DNA of 64,000 bases from Planctomycetota bacterium (GCA_002705055.1 PAHY01000033.1:62001-126000), one strand, 5' to 3'; positions 54,701 through 63,231 are shown, counted from the stretch's first letter. Notes: a model not told the origin generated them from the letters alone. Numbers and translations: made by a program.

Positions 54701-56778
54701 ACGATCATGTCCAGATCGCTGCGCACGACCAGCGTCGTGGCGCGACGCTCGCCGTCATCGACCGAAACCGCCCAGACGCCCGCCTCTTCGATCGGCAGAT
54801 CGATCTGCTGACGAATCGGCTTGTACTCCTCGTAATCCTCCACCGCGACGGTCAGCGTGCGATCCGCCGCGATCAGATCCAGGTCGAGATCCTCGATGCG
54901 CTGGTGCGTCAGATGCTTGCGGAAGTACGCCTGCAGGTCGAGGCGGTACAAGCGCACCGTCAGCTCCTCGGTGTTGCGCAGCTGCACCGCCACCTGGGCC
55001 GTCTCATGGCTGCGCCACACGCGCGGCGTCTCGACCGCGAGGGTGGTCTCGGTCATCGCCGCCAGGCGCTCGCGCGCGGCATGCTGATGCGCGCCAAAGT
55101 TGCACTGGGTGTAGGCGTGGATCGCCTCTTCCAGTTCCTGGAGTTCGTTCTCGTACAGCACCCCGATCGAATAAAGCGCATGCGAGGCTTCGTTCGTGTT
55201 CGGGTACTTGCGCGCGAGACGCTGCCAGGTGTCGATCGCCGAGCGCCAGGAAGGCAGGGCCTGCTCCTGCGCGTCGGGCTGTTCGCCCAGCAACGCGCGC
55301 GCCTCATCGGCGTGCATCTTGCCCAGATCAAAGGCGATCCGGCGGGCGCGCGGGTCGAGCGGATACTTGACCAGGAAACCCTGCCAAGCGATGCGAGCAG
55401 CAACCCACTCCTTCCTGGAGCGATGCAGCTCGCCGATCGCGTATTCGGCGTCGATGGTCGCCTGCTGCGCTTCCGCCCACTCGGCGCCGGTCGGGTAGCG
55501 ACCGACGTAATCTTGGAAGACCGGGATGGCCTCGGCCGGCTGGCCCAGCGCGACGAGCATCTGGCCTTGGCGGAACAGCGCCAGCTGGCGATAACGCGCG
55601 TTGCCTTCGATCGTCTCCTGGTCCAGTCCTTGCGGATCTTCCCAGGCGATCATCTTCGCGTAGGCCGCGCGCGCTTCTTCAAAGCGCGCCGCCTCGCGGT
55701 AGGCCTCGGCGATGTCGAAGTGGGCGCGCCCCACCTGCCGGTGCTCCGGCATGGCCTGAATCAGACGCTCCAGGGCTGCGACGCGCAGCGCGAGCTGCTG
55801 GCCATTGCCGCTGTAGGTCTGAGCAATCGCGTAGCGCGCGCGTCCTTCGTACTCGGCGGCCTGCTTGCGCGTTTCCTCGTCGGCGCTCTCCAGGAAGCGA
55901 CCCAGTTCCTTGGCGAAGCCGTCCGCTTCCCCGGCGCGGGCATCACTGAGAAGCGCGACCAGATCTTCCAGCGCGTAGCGAGACGGCAGCGTCTCGCCCA
56001 GCTGCTTCAGCACTTCGGCGAGCTGCAAGCGAGCTTCCAGAGCGCGCAGCCCGGTCACCTCCAGCTTCTCCCCGAACTCGGCGAGGTAGACCTGCCAGGC
56101 GCCGCGCGCGGCGTTCCAGTTGGCCAGCTTCTCGGCGCAGTTCGCGATGCCCCAGGACGCCTCCGCGCGCTGCGCGGGCGGGACCTCGAGCTCGAGTACC
56201 TTCTGGTACAGGGTCCAGGCGCGGCCGTATTCCGGCTCGGGCATGCCCGGCTGGTTCGGATCGCGCGGCGTTGCCAGGAGCCGAGCAAAGCGCAGATAGA
56301 TCTCCGCCAGCTCGCTTTGCCGCTCCGCCGAAAGCAGCCGCTCGGCCTCGGCCTCGTAGATCGCCTCGGCTTCCGCCATCCGCCCGGCGGCGCGCAGCAG
56401 ATCGGCGCGGAAGAAGCGCGCCTTGTGCACCCAGGGCCCTTCGCCGAACTCGGCCTGGACCCGATCCAGCGCCCGCAGCGCCTCGTCCATCCGATCGCCC
56501 TCGGCGAGCACGCGCGCCTTCAGATAGAGCCAGCCGTCCGCCTGTTCGGCGTCGCGCTCGATCAGCGCGTCCAGCTGGCGCAGCGCCTTCGAGGTCTCGC
56601 CGGACATCATCGCCTGACGCAGCGCCTCCGGAATCGGCGGCAGTCCGTCCTGAGCCTGCTGCTCCTCGGCCGGCCGCGGGTCCTCGGCCGAGTTCTGCGC
56701 CGCCCCGAGGGCCTGGCTACTCCCGGACAGAGCGAGGATCAGAAGAAGAAAGAACCGGCAAATGAGCGATTGGTACAT
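48703..56778 (-). CDS. Giant (2691 aa) alpha-2-macroglobulin-like protein with flanking TPR regions
   Basis: Signal peptide MYQSLICRFFLLLILALSGSSQALG; TPR-like helices; MG2-type YVYPDRSAYRPGQRVHWRGVLRE; A2M block DDGLAFWTPAVVSNDEGLAELRFTMPERSTAWRLTARGVG; terpenoid-cyclase-like RQNEDGGWSWSGGDGQQSEPETSARVMQALAAA. Confidence 0.88.
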   Translation of the reverse strand: MYQSLICRFFLLLILALSGSSQALGAAQNSAEDPRPAEEQQAQDGLPPIPEALRQAMMSGETSKALRQLDALIERDAEQADGWLYLKARVLAEGDRMDEALRALDRVQAEFGEGPWVHKARFFRADLLRAAGRMAEAEAIYEAEAERLLSAERQSELAEIYLRFARLLATPRDPNQPGMPEPEYGRAWTLYQKVLELEVPPAQRAEASWGIANCAEKLANWNAARGAWQVYLAEFGEKLEVTGLRALEARLQLAEVLKQLGETLPSRYALEDLVALLSDARAGEADGFAKELGRFLESADEETRKQAAEYEGRARYAIAQTYSGNGQQLALRVAALERLIQAMPEHRQVGRAHFDIAEAYREAARFEEARAAYAKMIAWEDPQGLDQETIEGNARYRQLALFRQGQMLVALGQPAEAIPVFQDYVGRYPTGAEWAEAQQATIDAEYAIGELHRSRKEWVAARIAWQGFLVKYPLDPRARRIAFDLGKMHADEARALLGEQPDAQEQALPSWRSAIDTWQRLARKYPNTNEASHALYSIGVLYENELQELEEAIHAYTQCNFGAHQHAARERLAAMTETTLAVETPRVWRSHETAQVAVQLRNTEELTVRLYRLDLQAYFRKHLTHQRIEDLDLDLIAADRTLTVAVEDYEEYKPIRQQIDLPIEEAGVWAVSVDDGERRATTLVVRSDLDMIVKSSRREFFVYVQDMVKQKPASGVEVLLALPDPAGGAPSLHVLETARDGVARLELSDLVERPELRVLAQEDGHYASDGLSVASLSLSQGLQPRGYVYPDRSAYRPGQRVHWRGVLREVVDGRFGFEAGTEYLAEVLDSEGRLVRSRRLALSEFGTVHDELILPLAAPLGTWTVRLSRPSGATYQGRFQVQEFELKTVALDIEFDQPVYYRGEVVHGVAQANYYYGEPIVDTPLHLRLPDGRELHARTDAEGRFPFQVETRDLVGSRFLQVSAALPEEGVQISAGVPVSELGYSIGLRADHTVVLAGSSFDVKLFTSDAAGEPVARDLAVEVLHRVLNAQGGWADITTTEAEVSTDERGQASLPLQLEEGGNYIVRARGLDRFGNPVVAETTLFVSGEADAQRLRILADSNTLPVGSDLDLRLVNRTESGLALLTLEGERILQYRLLELEQGVNPLSLVMDAKLAPNFRLSLALMDGNRFHTAASDFELERRLRVAVKPRQEEVQPGEEAVVDLEIVDELGNPVRAEVSLAVVDESVFAQFAEGLPSIDGYFAQDARRFVGFQTTSSCEFRYQGRTEDIAEVLLAEQRRAQASEEWERDRAVLRSELQQQMAFDAFEPVERESVRLSAGLEPSAGAYFAAPRIDPNADFASEMWNETIGIGGGAGGKFGGRAGRGRAKYANKFGLGLEEMFEMEEAAAGEMVSWIDDGLAFWTPAVVSNDEGLAELRFTMPERSTAWRLTARGVGEQDHFGEATASLISRAPFFVEMRTPRTLTEGDRPVVLARVHNLTEQDGEAELRLRILNEGFEQTLPMQVAVEAGSQAEVSFGFDAGVPLIDSLRFELEAIGRFGETELLASAADEVVVRPWGMEVADFASGVLSSESVFELSLPAGADYRDRILELSFGSDLADLVVDAAMDRASLYELRQKRIVSTQVATASRLVGATRALAMLESLGNAHPQAQALRERAESLTVALIARQNEDGGWSWSGGDGQQSEPETSARVMQALAAARTLGIPVAAQAADRGTQYLLASFQAASQRENERKAVLLYALALHGRGDFGTANRLHRLRNELSPAALAYTALALLEMDRRPMAVEIAELLATKVDGQQGASVVANRAFHRSRLEMTALAALVLQEAMPRSEATRQAMDWLLDHRPWFEDRGRGIATAAVANWVAASQPEPGDVSVIVEIDGSSMEIELKKGEFNGFSTDGIDADRVRVRLEVRGRSRPYFQATLRAFTRDLSERSHRDFRVTRHLYEAEQPLYAGRRIQTGFGVLERSGEGWHNEVSELERGGASRVNLQWYHSPRDLREESDWPYLAMRVPLPAGTHVLPDSVRGNFDRFQIRDHELVVYLGQHRGSGWMEYKLIGTVPGSYRTLPVRIDDLADPSRFALGQPAELTVLPRGRASTDDYRATPDELYHLGLAALEQGDEEMAYGLLTQLYDGFGSNLRDRNLAMAAGKLLFLAIDRGTANEVVRYFEVLKEKDPALNIPFDKVLSVGRAYRELEEYERALLIFRATIEESFGKDLKVAGTLEAQGEPSGAIGVLERLWLEFPDLPVVVETYLTLSDKLLTLAPRAHEVPGLVASKLGRAELTKAGIALLQRFLAIYHEDPLAPEAGLNLVAAFLDLEDFETGVVLAQEFSGRYAKPRFKDAFRYSEAVAQWYLGKEDNAVRTLRNIVEARYEAPDGSTKPSENRELALYILAQIHHAKRKFDEAAEYYSQVETVFADAREVLAGFRAKQIGFDEVTEVQPGKAAEIELRYRNIGEAELLVYRVDLMTLYLRERNLSQITAVNLAGIAPTQRKQVKLDSETGMREAKEQVRLKLDDPGAYLVICRGDELHTSGLVLVSDIELEVEEDLGARRLRIQALDRKKEGFVRDVDVRVVGSQGGDFVTGRTDPRGMFVAEGVAGTTTVIARYDDHHYAFFRGTRVGPPPPATPSTPSTPGQSGAPRTQGLQQLEAGDYLDNVFRFNVENQAGRAQRLSEEMQRERKGVSVGQTRAK

Positions 56779-56964
56779 TCCTGAAAGCTTGTTTCTGGGC
56801 GGGCGGGGCGCTTCGGGCGGAGCGCGGTTCCAGCCTAACGGGTGGAGGCCCTGCCTGGGTTCGACCCTTTCCCAACGCCGAGGCCCGCCGCGACTTGGGT
56901 GCATTTCCGGCTCCGGGCAGAGGACGCTGGAAATCGTCCCCTCCCCCGATCTAGACTCGCCCCC

Positions 56965-57627
56965 GTGATCAGTCCCTCGAAGCCCAGCAAGGCCCTGGCC
57001 CCGGTCGACTCGCCCCCGGCGAAGACCGAGTCAGCCGACGCCAAGACGCTCGCCGAGCGTCGCGGTGTGGACCCTGCCGTGCTCGAGGAACAGGCCGGGC
57101 AGCAGACCGAGGCCAAGCCGGCCCGTCAGCTCAGCGAGCCCCCGCAGGTGCAGCCTGAAACCCGGGCCGCCTCCAGCTCCGCCGCGCGCGAAATCGGCGG
57201 CAATTGCATCGGCTTCCGTCTGCGCCTGCTCGACCGCGTGGTGGCGCGCATCTATGACGATGCATTGCGCGCACATGAGCTGCGCCGCACCCAGCTCGAC
57301 CTGCTGGCCGCGCTGCAGCGCTTTGGCCCGGCCTCGCCGGCCCAGCTGATCCGCATCCTCGGTCTCGAGAAGTCTTCGCTGTCGCGCAATCTGCGCCGAC
57401 TGATCAAGCGCGACTTCGTCGCCGAGCTGCCCGGCGCGGATCGCCGCTGCCATCTGCTCGACCTCACCGAAGATGGTCACCGTCAGCTCAGCTCGGCCCT
57501 CCCGGATTGGCAGCGCGCCCAGACCGAGGTCGAACAACTACTCGGCGACGAATCCGGCGAAGCGATCCGTCGCATGGCGCGTCACTACTGGCAGTCGACC
57601 AGCCAGGCGGAAGAGTCCGCCCGCTAG
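56965..57627 (+). CDS. MarR-family transcriptional regulator with long N-terminal extension
   Basis: Winged-helix RRTQLDLLAALQRFGPASPAQLIRILGLEKSSLSRNLRRLIKRDFVAELPGADRRCHLLDLTEDGHRQL; GTG start 56965 inferred. Confidence 0.82.
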   Translation: MISPSKPSKALAPVDSPPAKTESADAKTLAERRGVDPAVLEEQAGQQTEAKPARQLSEPPQVQPETRAASSSAAREIGGNCIGFRLRLLDRVVARIYDDALRAHELRRTQLDLLAALQRFGPASPAQLIRILGLEKSSLSRNLRRLIKRDFVAELPGADRRCHLLDLTEDGHRQLSSALPDWQRAQTEVEQLLGDESGEAIRRMARHYWQSTSQAEESAR

Positions 57628-58613
57628 ATCCACCAGGCGATCGCGAGCGTCGCCAGCAGGGACGCGCCCCAGAAGATCAGCGCGGCATGCGCAAGCCGCA
57701 CGGATGCGCGCTGCTCCCACCAGGTGCGCGGCCGCACGCGACGCCAAAGGAAGACGCACACGGCCGAGAGGTTGACGCACACCACGTTGGCCCAGATCAG
57801 CATCGCGGCCCGACCGGCGAGCGCGAACTCACCTGAGGTCAGGAACAGCGCCGCCGTCGCGAGCGGCGGCAGCAGCGCGACGGCGACCATGACCCCGACT
57901 AGCGTGGCGGACACACCCGACGTGAACGCCAGCGCGCCCGCGGCGCCGGAAGCCAGCGCGAGCAGCAGGTCGGATGGACTGACTTTTGCGCGCGCAGCGA
58001 GCTCGCCGATGCTGGGGTCGGCCTCGTAGACCAGGCCGAGCACGAGCACCGACAGCAGCGCCAGCACCACTCCTTCCAGGTTGCGCACCAGCGACTGCCG
58101 CAGCAGCTTGCGATCGCCCAAGGTCGTCGCCAGCGCGAGCGCCATGTTGGGACCCAGGAGCGGCGCGATCACCATGGCGCCGATCACGACCGCGGGACTG
58201 TCCTGGACCAGTCCGATGGTCGCCACGATGGCCGAGAGGACGACCGTGGTGCGATAGACCGGGCCGCCTTCCACGCTGGCGCGCAGCGTGGCTTGCAGCT
58301 CTTCGCGGGCAATCCGCCTCGCTTGCTGGGCCTTCTCCTCATCGCTGGGCGATTCGATCTGCTCGCCTTGGGGCGTCGGCAACACCGCCGCGACCGGCAG
58401 CACGACTGCGTGGAAGCTGATGTCGCCGGACAGCTGCTTCTGCAGACCATCCAGCACGGATTCGACCTCGTCCGCTGCGACGACGATGCGATGCAGCGAA
58501 CTGCCATCGGGGCCATCGAACCAGCTCCAGATCGGCACCCGCTCCCCCAGCACTTCCTTGAGAATCTCTCGCCCCCGTTCGGGGAGGCGAATCTCGAGGC
58601 AGCGCTGCGTCAT
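57624..58613 (-). CDS. DUF389 / TIGR00341 family membrane protein
   Basis: IVATIGLVQDSPAVVIGAMVIAPLLGPNMALALATTLGD; multi-TM. Confidence 0.85.
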   Translation of the reverse strand: MTQRCLEIRLPERGREILKEVLGERVPIWSWFDGPDGSSLHRIVVAADEVESVLDGLQKQLSGDISFHAVVLPVAAVLPTPQGEQIESPSDEEKAQQARRIAREELQATLRASVEGGPVYRTTVVLSAIVATIGLVQDSPAVVIGAMVIAPLLGPNMALALATTLGDRKLLRQSLVRNLEGVVLALLSVLVLGLVYEADPSIGELAARAKVSPSDLLLALASGAAGALAFTSGVSATLVGVMVAVALLPPLATAALFLTSGEFALAGRAAMLIWANVVCVNLSAVCVFLWRRVRPRTWWEQRASVRLAHAALIFWGASLLATLAIAWWI

Positions 58614-58622
58614 GACCGGGGT

Positions 58623-60134
58623 TTACTCCGACTCGGACTGCGAAGCGAGCGCCGCCTGCTCGCAGTTGGCGAAGATCGACAGCCAGTACGCCATCGTGAC
58701 CGCGCCGAGCTGCAGCTCGCGCGGGTTCACGTTGTCGAGCCGGTCGAGCGCGCTGTGGTGGTAATCGAAGTAGCGCTCGTCGTTGACCTTGAGGCTCGAG
58801 ACAAAGCAGCCGTAATCACGCAGCGGCCCGATATCGGCGCCGCCGCCGCCGGCGAACAGGCGCTCGGCGCCGACGGATGACAGCGGGAAGCCGAGGGGCT
58901 GCAGCCGATCGATCACATCACGCGGCCGAGCGAGACCGATGCCGCGCGGGCCGAGACCGCCGCTATCCGATTCCATCGCCACGAAGTGCGCGCCCCCCTC
59001 GCCGTGCTTGGCCGCGTAGCCGCGTGCACCCGCCAGCCCGTTCTCCTCGTTGGCGAACAGTACAACGCGGATCGTGCGCCGCGGGCGGAAGCCGTTTTCG
59101 ATCAGTAGGCGTGCGGCCTCGACCGATTGCACGCAGCCGGCGCCGTCATCGTGCGCGCCGACCCCGGTCTCCCAGGCATCGAGGTGTCCGCCGACCACGA
59201 CAAGCTCATCGCGCAGGTCGCCGCCGGGAATCTCGCCGATGACGTTCCACTGTTCGACGTCCGGCAGGGTCTCGGCTTCCAGCTCGAGCGTGACGCGCAC
59301 GGTTCCCTGCTTCAGCGCGGCCGAGAGTTTGTCGGCCGAAATCAAGCCCAACGCGGCGGCCGGAATCTTGTCGCCGTCTTCGTCGTAGCCCATCGCCCCG
59401 GTGTGCGGGTAGTCGTCCAGCTTGGTGCTCATCGAGCGCACCAGCACGCCGACCGCGCCGTGCTTGACCGCCTCGCGCGCGCCCCGGGTGCGCTGGCCGA
59501 CCGCTTCACCGTAAGCGGCGCCGGTGGTGCGCGCGGTGGCGCGCATCGGCCGATTGAAGAACGCGATCTTGCCGCTCAGCGCGTCGCCGATGTCGGCCAG
59601 GCCCTCAAGGCCGTCGACCTCAACCACTTCCGCGGTGATCCCACCCGGGCCGGTGCCGATCGTGCCGCCCAAGGCGGTGACCGCGAGATCGATCCGGCTG
59701 CCATCGGCAGCCTCTGCGACGCAGCGCTCGACCTCGCCGCGCACCCAGCGAGGCACCATGACGGGCTCCAGCCGGACGTTCTCCAGTCCAGCCTGGATCA
59801 TCGTGTCGAAGGCCCAGTCCGCCGCCTTCTCGTAACCCGCCGAACCCGACAGCCGCTTGGGGGCCACGGTGCAGAGCTCGGTCAGGTACTGCCAGGCGCG
59901 GCCCGACGACAGACCGCGGTCGAGCAGCCAGTTGCCGCGCTCGCGCAGCTCTTCATCGGCCGGGATCGACATGGCCGCGCGATCCCACGCGCCGGTCGGC
60001 GGCGCAGCGCCGCCCGCCGGGGCTCCGGCTTCGGGCTCTTCGGCCTGAGTCGGATTCCCTTCCGCCTCGGCGCCCGTCTCATCGGAACACGCGCCGAGCA
60101 GGCCGAGAAGCAACAGGAGGGCGGCGTTTCTCAT
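58623..60134 (-). CDS. M28-family Zn peptidase (aminopeptidase-like lipoprotein)
   Basis: MRNAALLLLLGLLGACSDETG lipobox; VVVGGHLDAWETGVGAHDDGAGCVQSVEAARLL; VVLFANEENGLAGARGYA. Confidence 0.9.
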   Translation of the reverse strand: MRNAALLLLLGLLGACSDETGAEAEGNPTQAEEPEAGAPAGGAAPPTGAWDRAAMSIPADEELRERGNWLLDRGLSSGRAWQYLTELCTVAPKRLSGSAGYEKAADWAFDTMIQAGLENVRLEPVMVPRWVRGEVERCVAEAADGSRIDLAVTALGGTIGTGPGGITAEVVEVDGLEGLADIGDALSGKIAFFNRPMRATARTTGAAYGEAVGQRTRGAREAVKHGAVGVLVRSMSTKLDDYPHTGAMGYDEDGDKIPAAALGLISADKLSAALKQGTVRVTLELEAETLPDVEQWNVIGEIPGGDLRDELVVVGGHLDAWETGVGAHDDGAGCVQSVEAARLLIENGFRPRRTIRVVLFANEENGLAGARGYAAKHGEGGAHFVAMESDSGGLGPRGIGLARPRDVIDRLQPLGFPLSSVGAERLFAGGGGADIGPLRDYGCFVSSLKVNDERYFDYHHSALDRLDNVNPRELQLGAVTMAYWLSIFANCEQAALASQSESE

Positions 60135-60154
60135 CACGCCGCGATCATAGGCGC

Positions 60155-60571
60155 TCAGGCGCGACGCAATGCCTCGGCCTCGAGCTTCCGGGTCTCGGCC
60201 TGGCGATAGCGCGTGCGCATCACCGGATAGAGCCCGCCGAAGACGGCCGACATGATCAAACCCAAGAGCAGGAAAGGGTAGTAGACGACGTAAGGCTGGC
60301 CGACGAGGAGCCCGACCAGGCCCGCGGCGAGCAGAACCACGCCGACCACCGCCGTCACCAGGAAGGCCGGCAGGACAAAGCCGCGCCCTTTGCCCTGCTG
60401 AGCAAGCGGGCCGCCGACGCCGCCCAGGATGCCGCCCAGCACGCCGACGCCGGCGCCGCCATAGGCGCCCAGGTAGACGCCAAATTCCTCGGAGAACCAG
60501 GGCGCGACCTCGTTTGCGGCTTCGGTCTGGCTCAGGAGCAGGTCGGAAATCAGGGAGAGCGTGTCGATCAT
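60155..60571 (-). CDS. Small membrane protein, glycine-rich, unknown function
   Basis: Two to three TM helices; GAYGGAGVGVLGGILGGVGGPLA; operon with DUF2089-like gene (ATGA overlap). Confidence 0.7.
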   Translation of the reverse strand: MIDTLSLISDLLLSQTEAANEVAPWFSEEFGVYLGAYGGAGVGVLGGILGGVGGPLAQQGKGRGFVLPAFLVTAVVGVVLLAAGLVGLLVGQPYVVYYPFLLLGLIMSAVFGGLYPVMRTRYRQAETRKLEAEALRRA

Positions 60572-60909
60572 GAGGACGAGGGAGGCGCAGACTCAGGCGC
60601 CTCGAGGAGAGAACGGTGCAGAGCAAGCAGCTCGCGAGCGGCTGCCGGAGTGATCGAACCCGTCTCGACCAGATCCGCCAGCTTGTTCGCCAGCAGATCC
60701 TCACCCCCCTCGCCGCGAAGCGCCTCGACGCGCTCGATCAGTCGATCGAGGCGCGCACGGATGGTGGGGTAGGAGACCCCATAGCTATTCGCCAGGGCCT
60801 TCAACGATCCCGACACCAGCACGAACTCGAGCAGCAGATCCTGCTCGGCCGGCTGAAGCCGTTGGAAGACGTCGAGGGGAGGGCGCGGAGTCATGGGCGC
60901 GGGTTCCAT
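60568..60909 (-). CDS. DUF2089-like helix-turn-helix regulator
   Basis: LDVFQRLQPAEQDLLLEFVLVSGSLKALANSYGVSYPTIRARLDRLIERVEAL. Confidence 0.8.
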   Translation of the reverse strand: MEPAPMTPRPPLDVFQRLQPAEQDLLLEFVLVSGSLKALANSYGVSYPTIRARLDRLIERVEALRGEGGEDLLANKLADLVETGSITPAAARELLALHRSLLEAPESAPPSSS

Positions 60910-60954
60910 CAGGCTACGCCGCGACCTTTGATATTGTTTAGTTTTTCTTTCGTT

Positions 60955-62097
60955 TTATGAAAGCTCGTCCAGGATCGCCTTCCTTCGTGCCAGCCGCATC
61001 CGCCGATCGATCACGTCCAGTGCACGCACCGCGTATTCCTGGCTGGTGTACACCTGCTTCATCACCGGCTCGTCCTCACGCTGCGCTAAATCCCCGACGA
61101 CAAAGAGGTTCGGGACACTGGTCTCGCCCCGGGCGTCGATGCGCACGTGCCGCTCCTGCTGCGGGCGGCCCTCATCGCCGAGCTGCGCCCCCAGCTGAAC
61201 CGCCAGATCGTTGTAGGTGCAATAAAGCCCCATCGAGACCAGCCCCCACTCCGCATCCACCTCGCTGCCATCCTCGAGCTGGATCGGCTGGAGCCGATCC
61301 GAGCCCGCGTCGATCGCCGTGATCCGGCTGCGATGGACTGCGACTCCGTAGTGCTCCAGCAGGCGCGCGGAGTCAGCGCTCCAGCCGGGTTCCTCGCCGT
61401 TGGTCAGCACCGCGGCAGCCGAGGCGTAGCGCTCGTGCAGCATCATCGCGATCTGCGCCGTGGTCTCGGAGGCTCCGATCACCGCGACCTTCTGTCCACG
61501 GGTCAGGTGACCCTCGCAACGAATGCAGTAGAGGACCTGCTCGCGGTTCGCCGCGGGGTAGATCCACTTGATGTCATCCTTCACCTCGCCCTTGCGCGTG
61601 GTCTTCAGGATCTCGGGCTGCCGATCCATGACCCCGGTCGCCAGCACCAGATGGGGCGCCCGGTAGGTCCGTCCATCGACCGTCACCTGGAAGCTGCCGT
61701 CCTCGCTGCGCCGCGCCTCGGTCGCCGTGTCTTCGAGCTGGTCGACGTACTGCCCATACCCCTCGACGATGCGCTCGACCGCGTTGTCGACAATGTCGCG
61801 GGTGGAGATGGGCAGATGCGGCGCGGCGTCCAGCGCAGCCCGCGCTTCGGCATGAGCCTCGCCGCGCAGCAGCTTGCGCACCTTCTTGCGCACGATGCCA
61901 TCGTGCACTCCGATCATGTTGTCGATGTTGTAGACCCACTGCGCGCGCGAGCGCTTCGCGTCGAGCTTGCTGCCACGAATCCACAAGGTGCGGTGCAGGT
62001 ACTGCGCAGCGCGCAGCGCGGCGGCCGAGCCGGCAATGCCACCGCCCACGACGATGACTTCGTAGGAGGAATCGGGATCAGGTGGGGATGCAGCCAT
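60955..62097 (-). CDS. FAD/NAD(P)-dependent oxidoreductase (thioredoxin-reductase-like)
   Basis: YEVIVVGGGIAGSAAALRAAQYL; LYCIRCEGHLTRGQKVAVIGASETTAQIAMML; SVPNLFVVGDLAQ. Start at 62097. Confidence 0.87.
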   Translation of the reverse strand: MAASPPDPDSSYEVIVVGGGIAGSAAALRAAQYLHRTLWIRGSKLDAKRSRAQWVYNIDNMIGVHDGIVRKKVRKLLRGEAHAEARAALDAAPHLPISTRDIVDNAVERIVEGYGQYVDQLEDTATEARRSEDGSFQVTVDGRTYRAPHLVLATGVMDRQPEILKTTRKGEVKDDIKWIYPAANREQVLYCIRCEGHLTRGQKVAVIGASETTAQIAMMLHERYASAAAVLTNGEEPGWSADSARLLEHYGVAVHRSRITAIDAGSDRLQPIQLEDGSEVDAEWGLVSMGLYCTYNDLAVQLGAQLGDEGRPQQERHVRIDARGETSVPNLFVVGDLAQREDEPVMKQVYTSQEYAVRALDVIDRRMRLARRKAILDELS

Positions 62098-62127
62098 GGA
62101 ATCGTGCGGCGAGCGTAGCCTGTCGGC

Positions 62128-63231
62128 ATGAGCAGCTGGGATCGACTTCGTGAACTCGAGCTTGATGTGACAGAGGTCCGGCTCGAAGAGCTGCAGCTCG
62201 CGGTGCGATCCAACTGGACCCGGCGCACACGGCTGGTGAGGCTCGCGGGGCCGGATGCCACGGGCGCGGTGCTGCACGGCGCCGGCGAGGACGTCAGCTG
62301 GAATGAGGTCGAGGAGGCCGAGGTCTTCGCGCTGTACCCGCGCGATCTGCTGTGCTTCCGAGGCAGTCTGGCGGAGTGGTGCGCGCGCCTCGATGCCCGC
62401 GAAGCGACGCCGGCCTACCAGATGCTCGCGCGAGCACGTCGCTCCGAGGCGGACTACCTGCGCTGGGCGCTTGAATCGGCAGCCATGGAACTCGCGTTGC
62501 GCCAGCAGCGCCAATGCCTGAGCACGCTGCTCGATCGCACCCCGAAGCCGCTGCGCTTCTGCCTTTCGATGGGCCTCGGTGAGCCGCCCTCCACTTCGAC
62601 CCTGCAGGCCTGGCTGAAGCACGGCGCCTACACCTTCAAGCTCGACGCCGCGTCCAGCTGGAGCGAGCCGCTGATCTCAGAACTCCGTGCCACCGGCGCC
62701 GTCGCCGTGGTCGATCTGAAGGCCTACTACCACGACACGCCGGTCGATCAGCCGGTCGACCCCGCGCTCTATCAGCGGGTCCGCGACGGGCTGCCCGATG
62801 CCCTCATCGAGGATGCGCTCCCCGACGACTCCACGCGCGCGCTGCTGCAGCCCGCGGCGGCGCGGCTCAGCTGGGATGCCCCCATCCACGCCGTGGAGGA
62901 TGTCGCGCGGGTGGTCCCCGCCGCCTGGGGCACACCGCGCTGGATGAACATCAAGCCCAGCCGCTTCGGCAGCTGGCAGAAGCTGCTCGCGATGTACGAG
63001 TGGGCCGAACGCGAGGCGGTGCAGCTCTACGGCGGAGGCCAGTTTGAACTCGGCATCGGTCGGCAGCATGCGCAGGCGCTCGCCTCTCTGTTCCATCCCG
63101 AAGCCGCCAACGACCTCGCGCCGATCGCGTTTCACCAGGCCAAGCCGCAGGCCGGGCTGGCCGTCGACACGGTGCAAGCGAGCGAACTCAGCCAGACCGC
63201 GTGGCTCGCAGTTCCTGATAGGCCTGATTGA
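62128..63231 (+). CDS. Enolase-superfamily-like (o-succinylbenzoate synthase/mandelate racemase-type) protein
   Basis: AYTFKLDAAS, AVAVVDLKAYY, WMNIKPSRFGSWQKLL, YGGGQFELGIGRQHAQALASLF. Confidence 0.7.
   Translation: MSSWDRLRELELDVTEVRLEELQLAVRSNWTRRTRLVRLAGPDATGAVLHGAGEDVSWNEVEEAEVFALYPRDLLCFRGSLAEWCARLDAREATPAYQMLARARRSEADYLRWALESAAMELALRQQRQCLSTLLDRTPKPLRFCLSMGLGEPPSTSTLQAWLKHGAYTFKLDAASSWSEPLISELRATGAVAVVDLKAYYHDTPVDQPVDPALYQRVRDGLPDALIEDALPDDSTRALLQPAAARLSWDAPIHAVEDVARVVPAAWGTPRWMNIKPSRFGSWQKLLAMYEWAEREAVQLYGGGQFELGIGRQHAQALASLFHPEAANDLAPIAFHQAKPQAGLAVDTVQASELSQTAWLAVPDRPD

Noticed and set aside
49459-56784. 2441-aa plus-strand ORF opposite the giant A2M-like gene
   Set aside because: It is antisense to a gene with a signal peptide and recognisable A2M domains; its His/Arg/Leu/Val-rich, repeat-less translation is typical of the shadow frame in high-GC codon-biased DNA.
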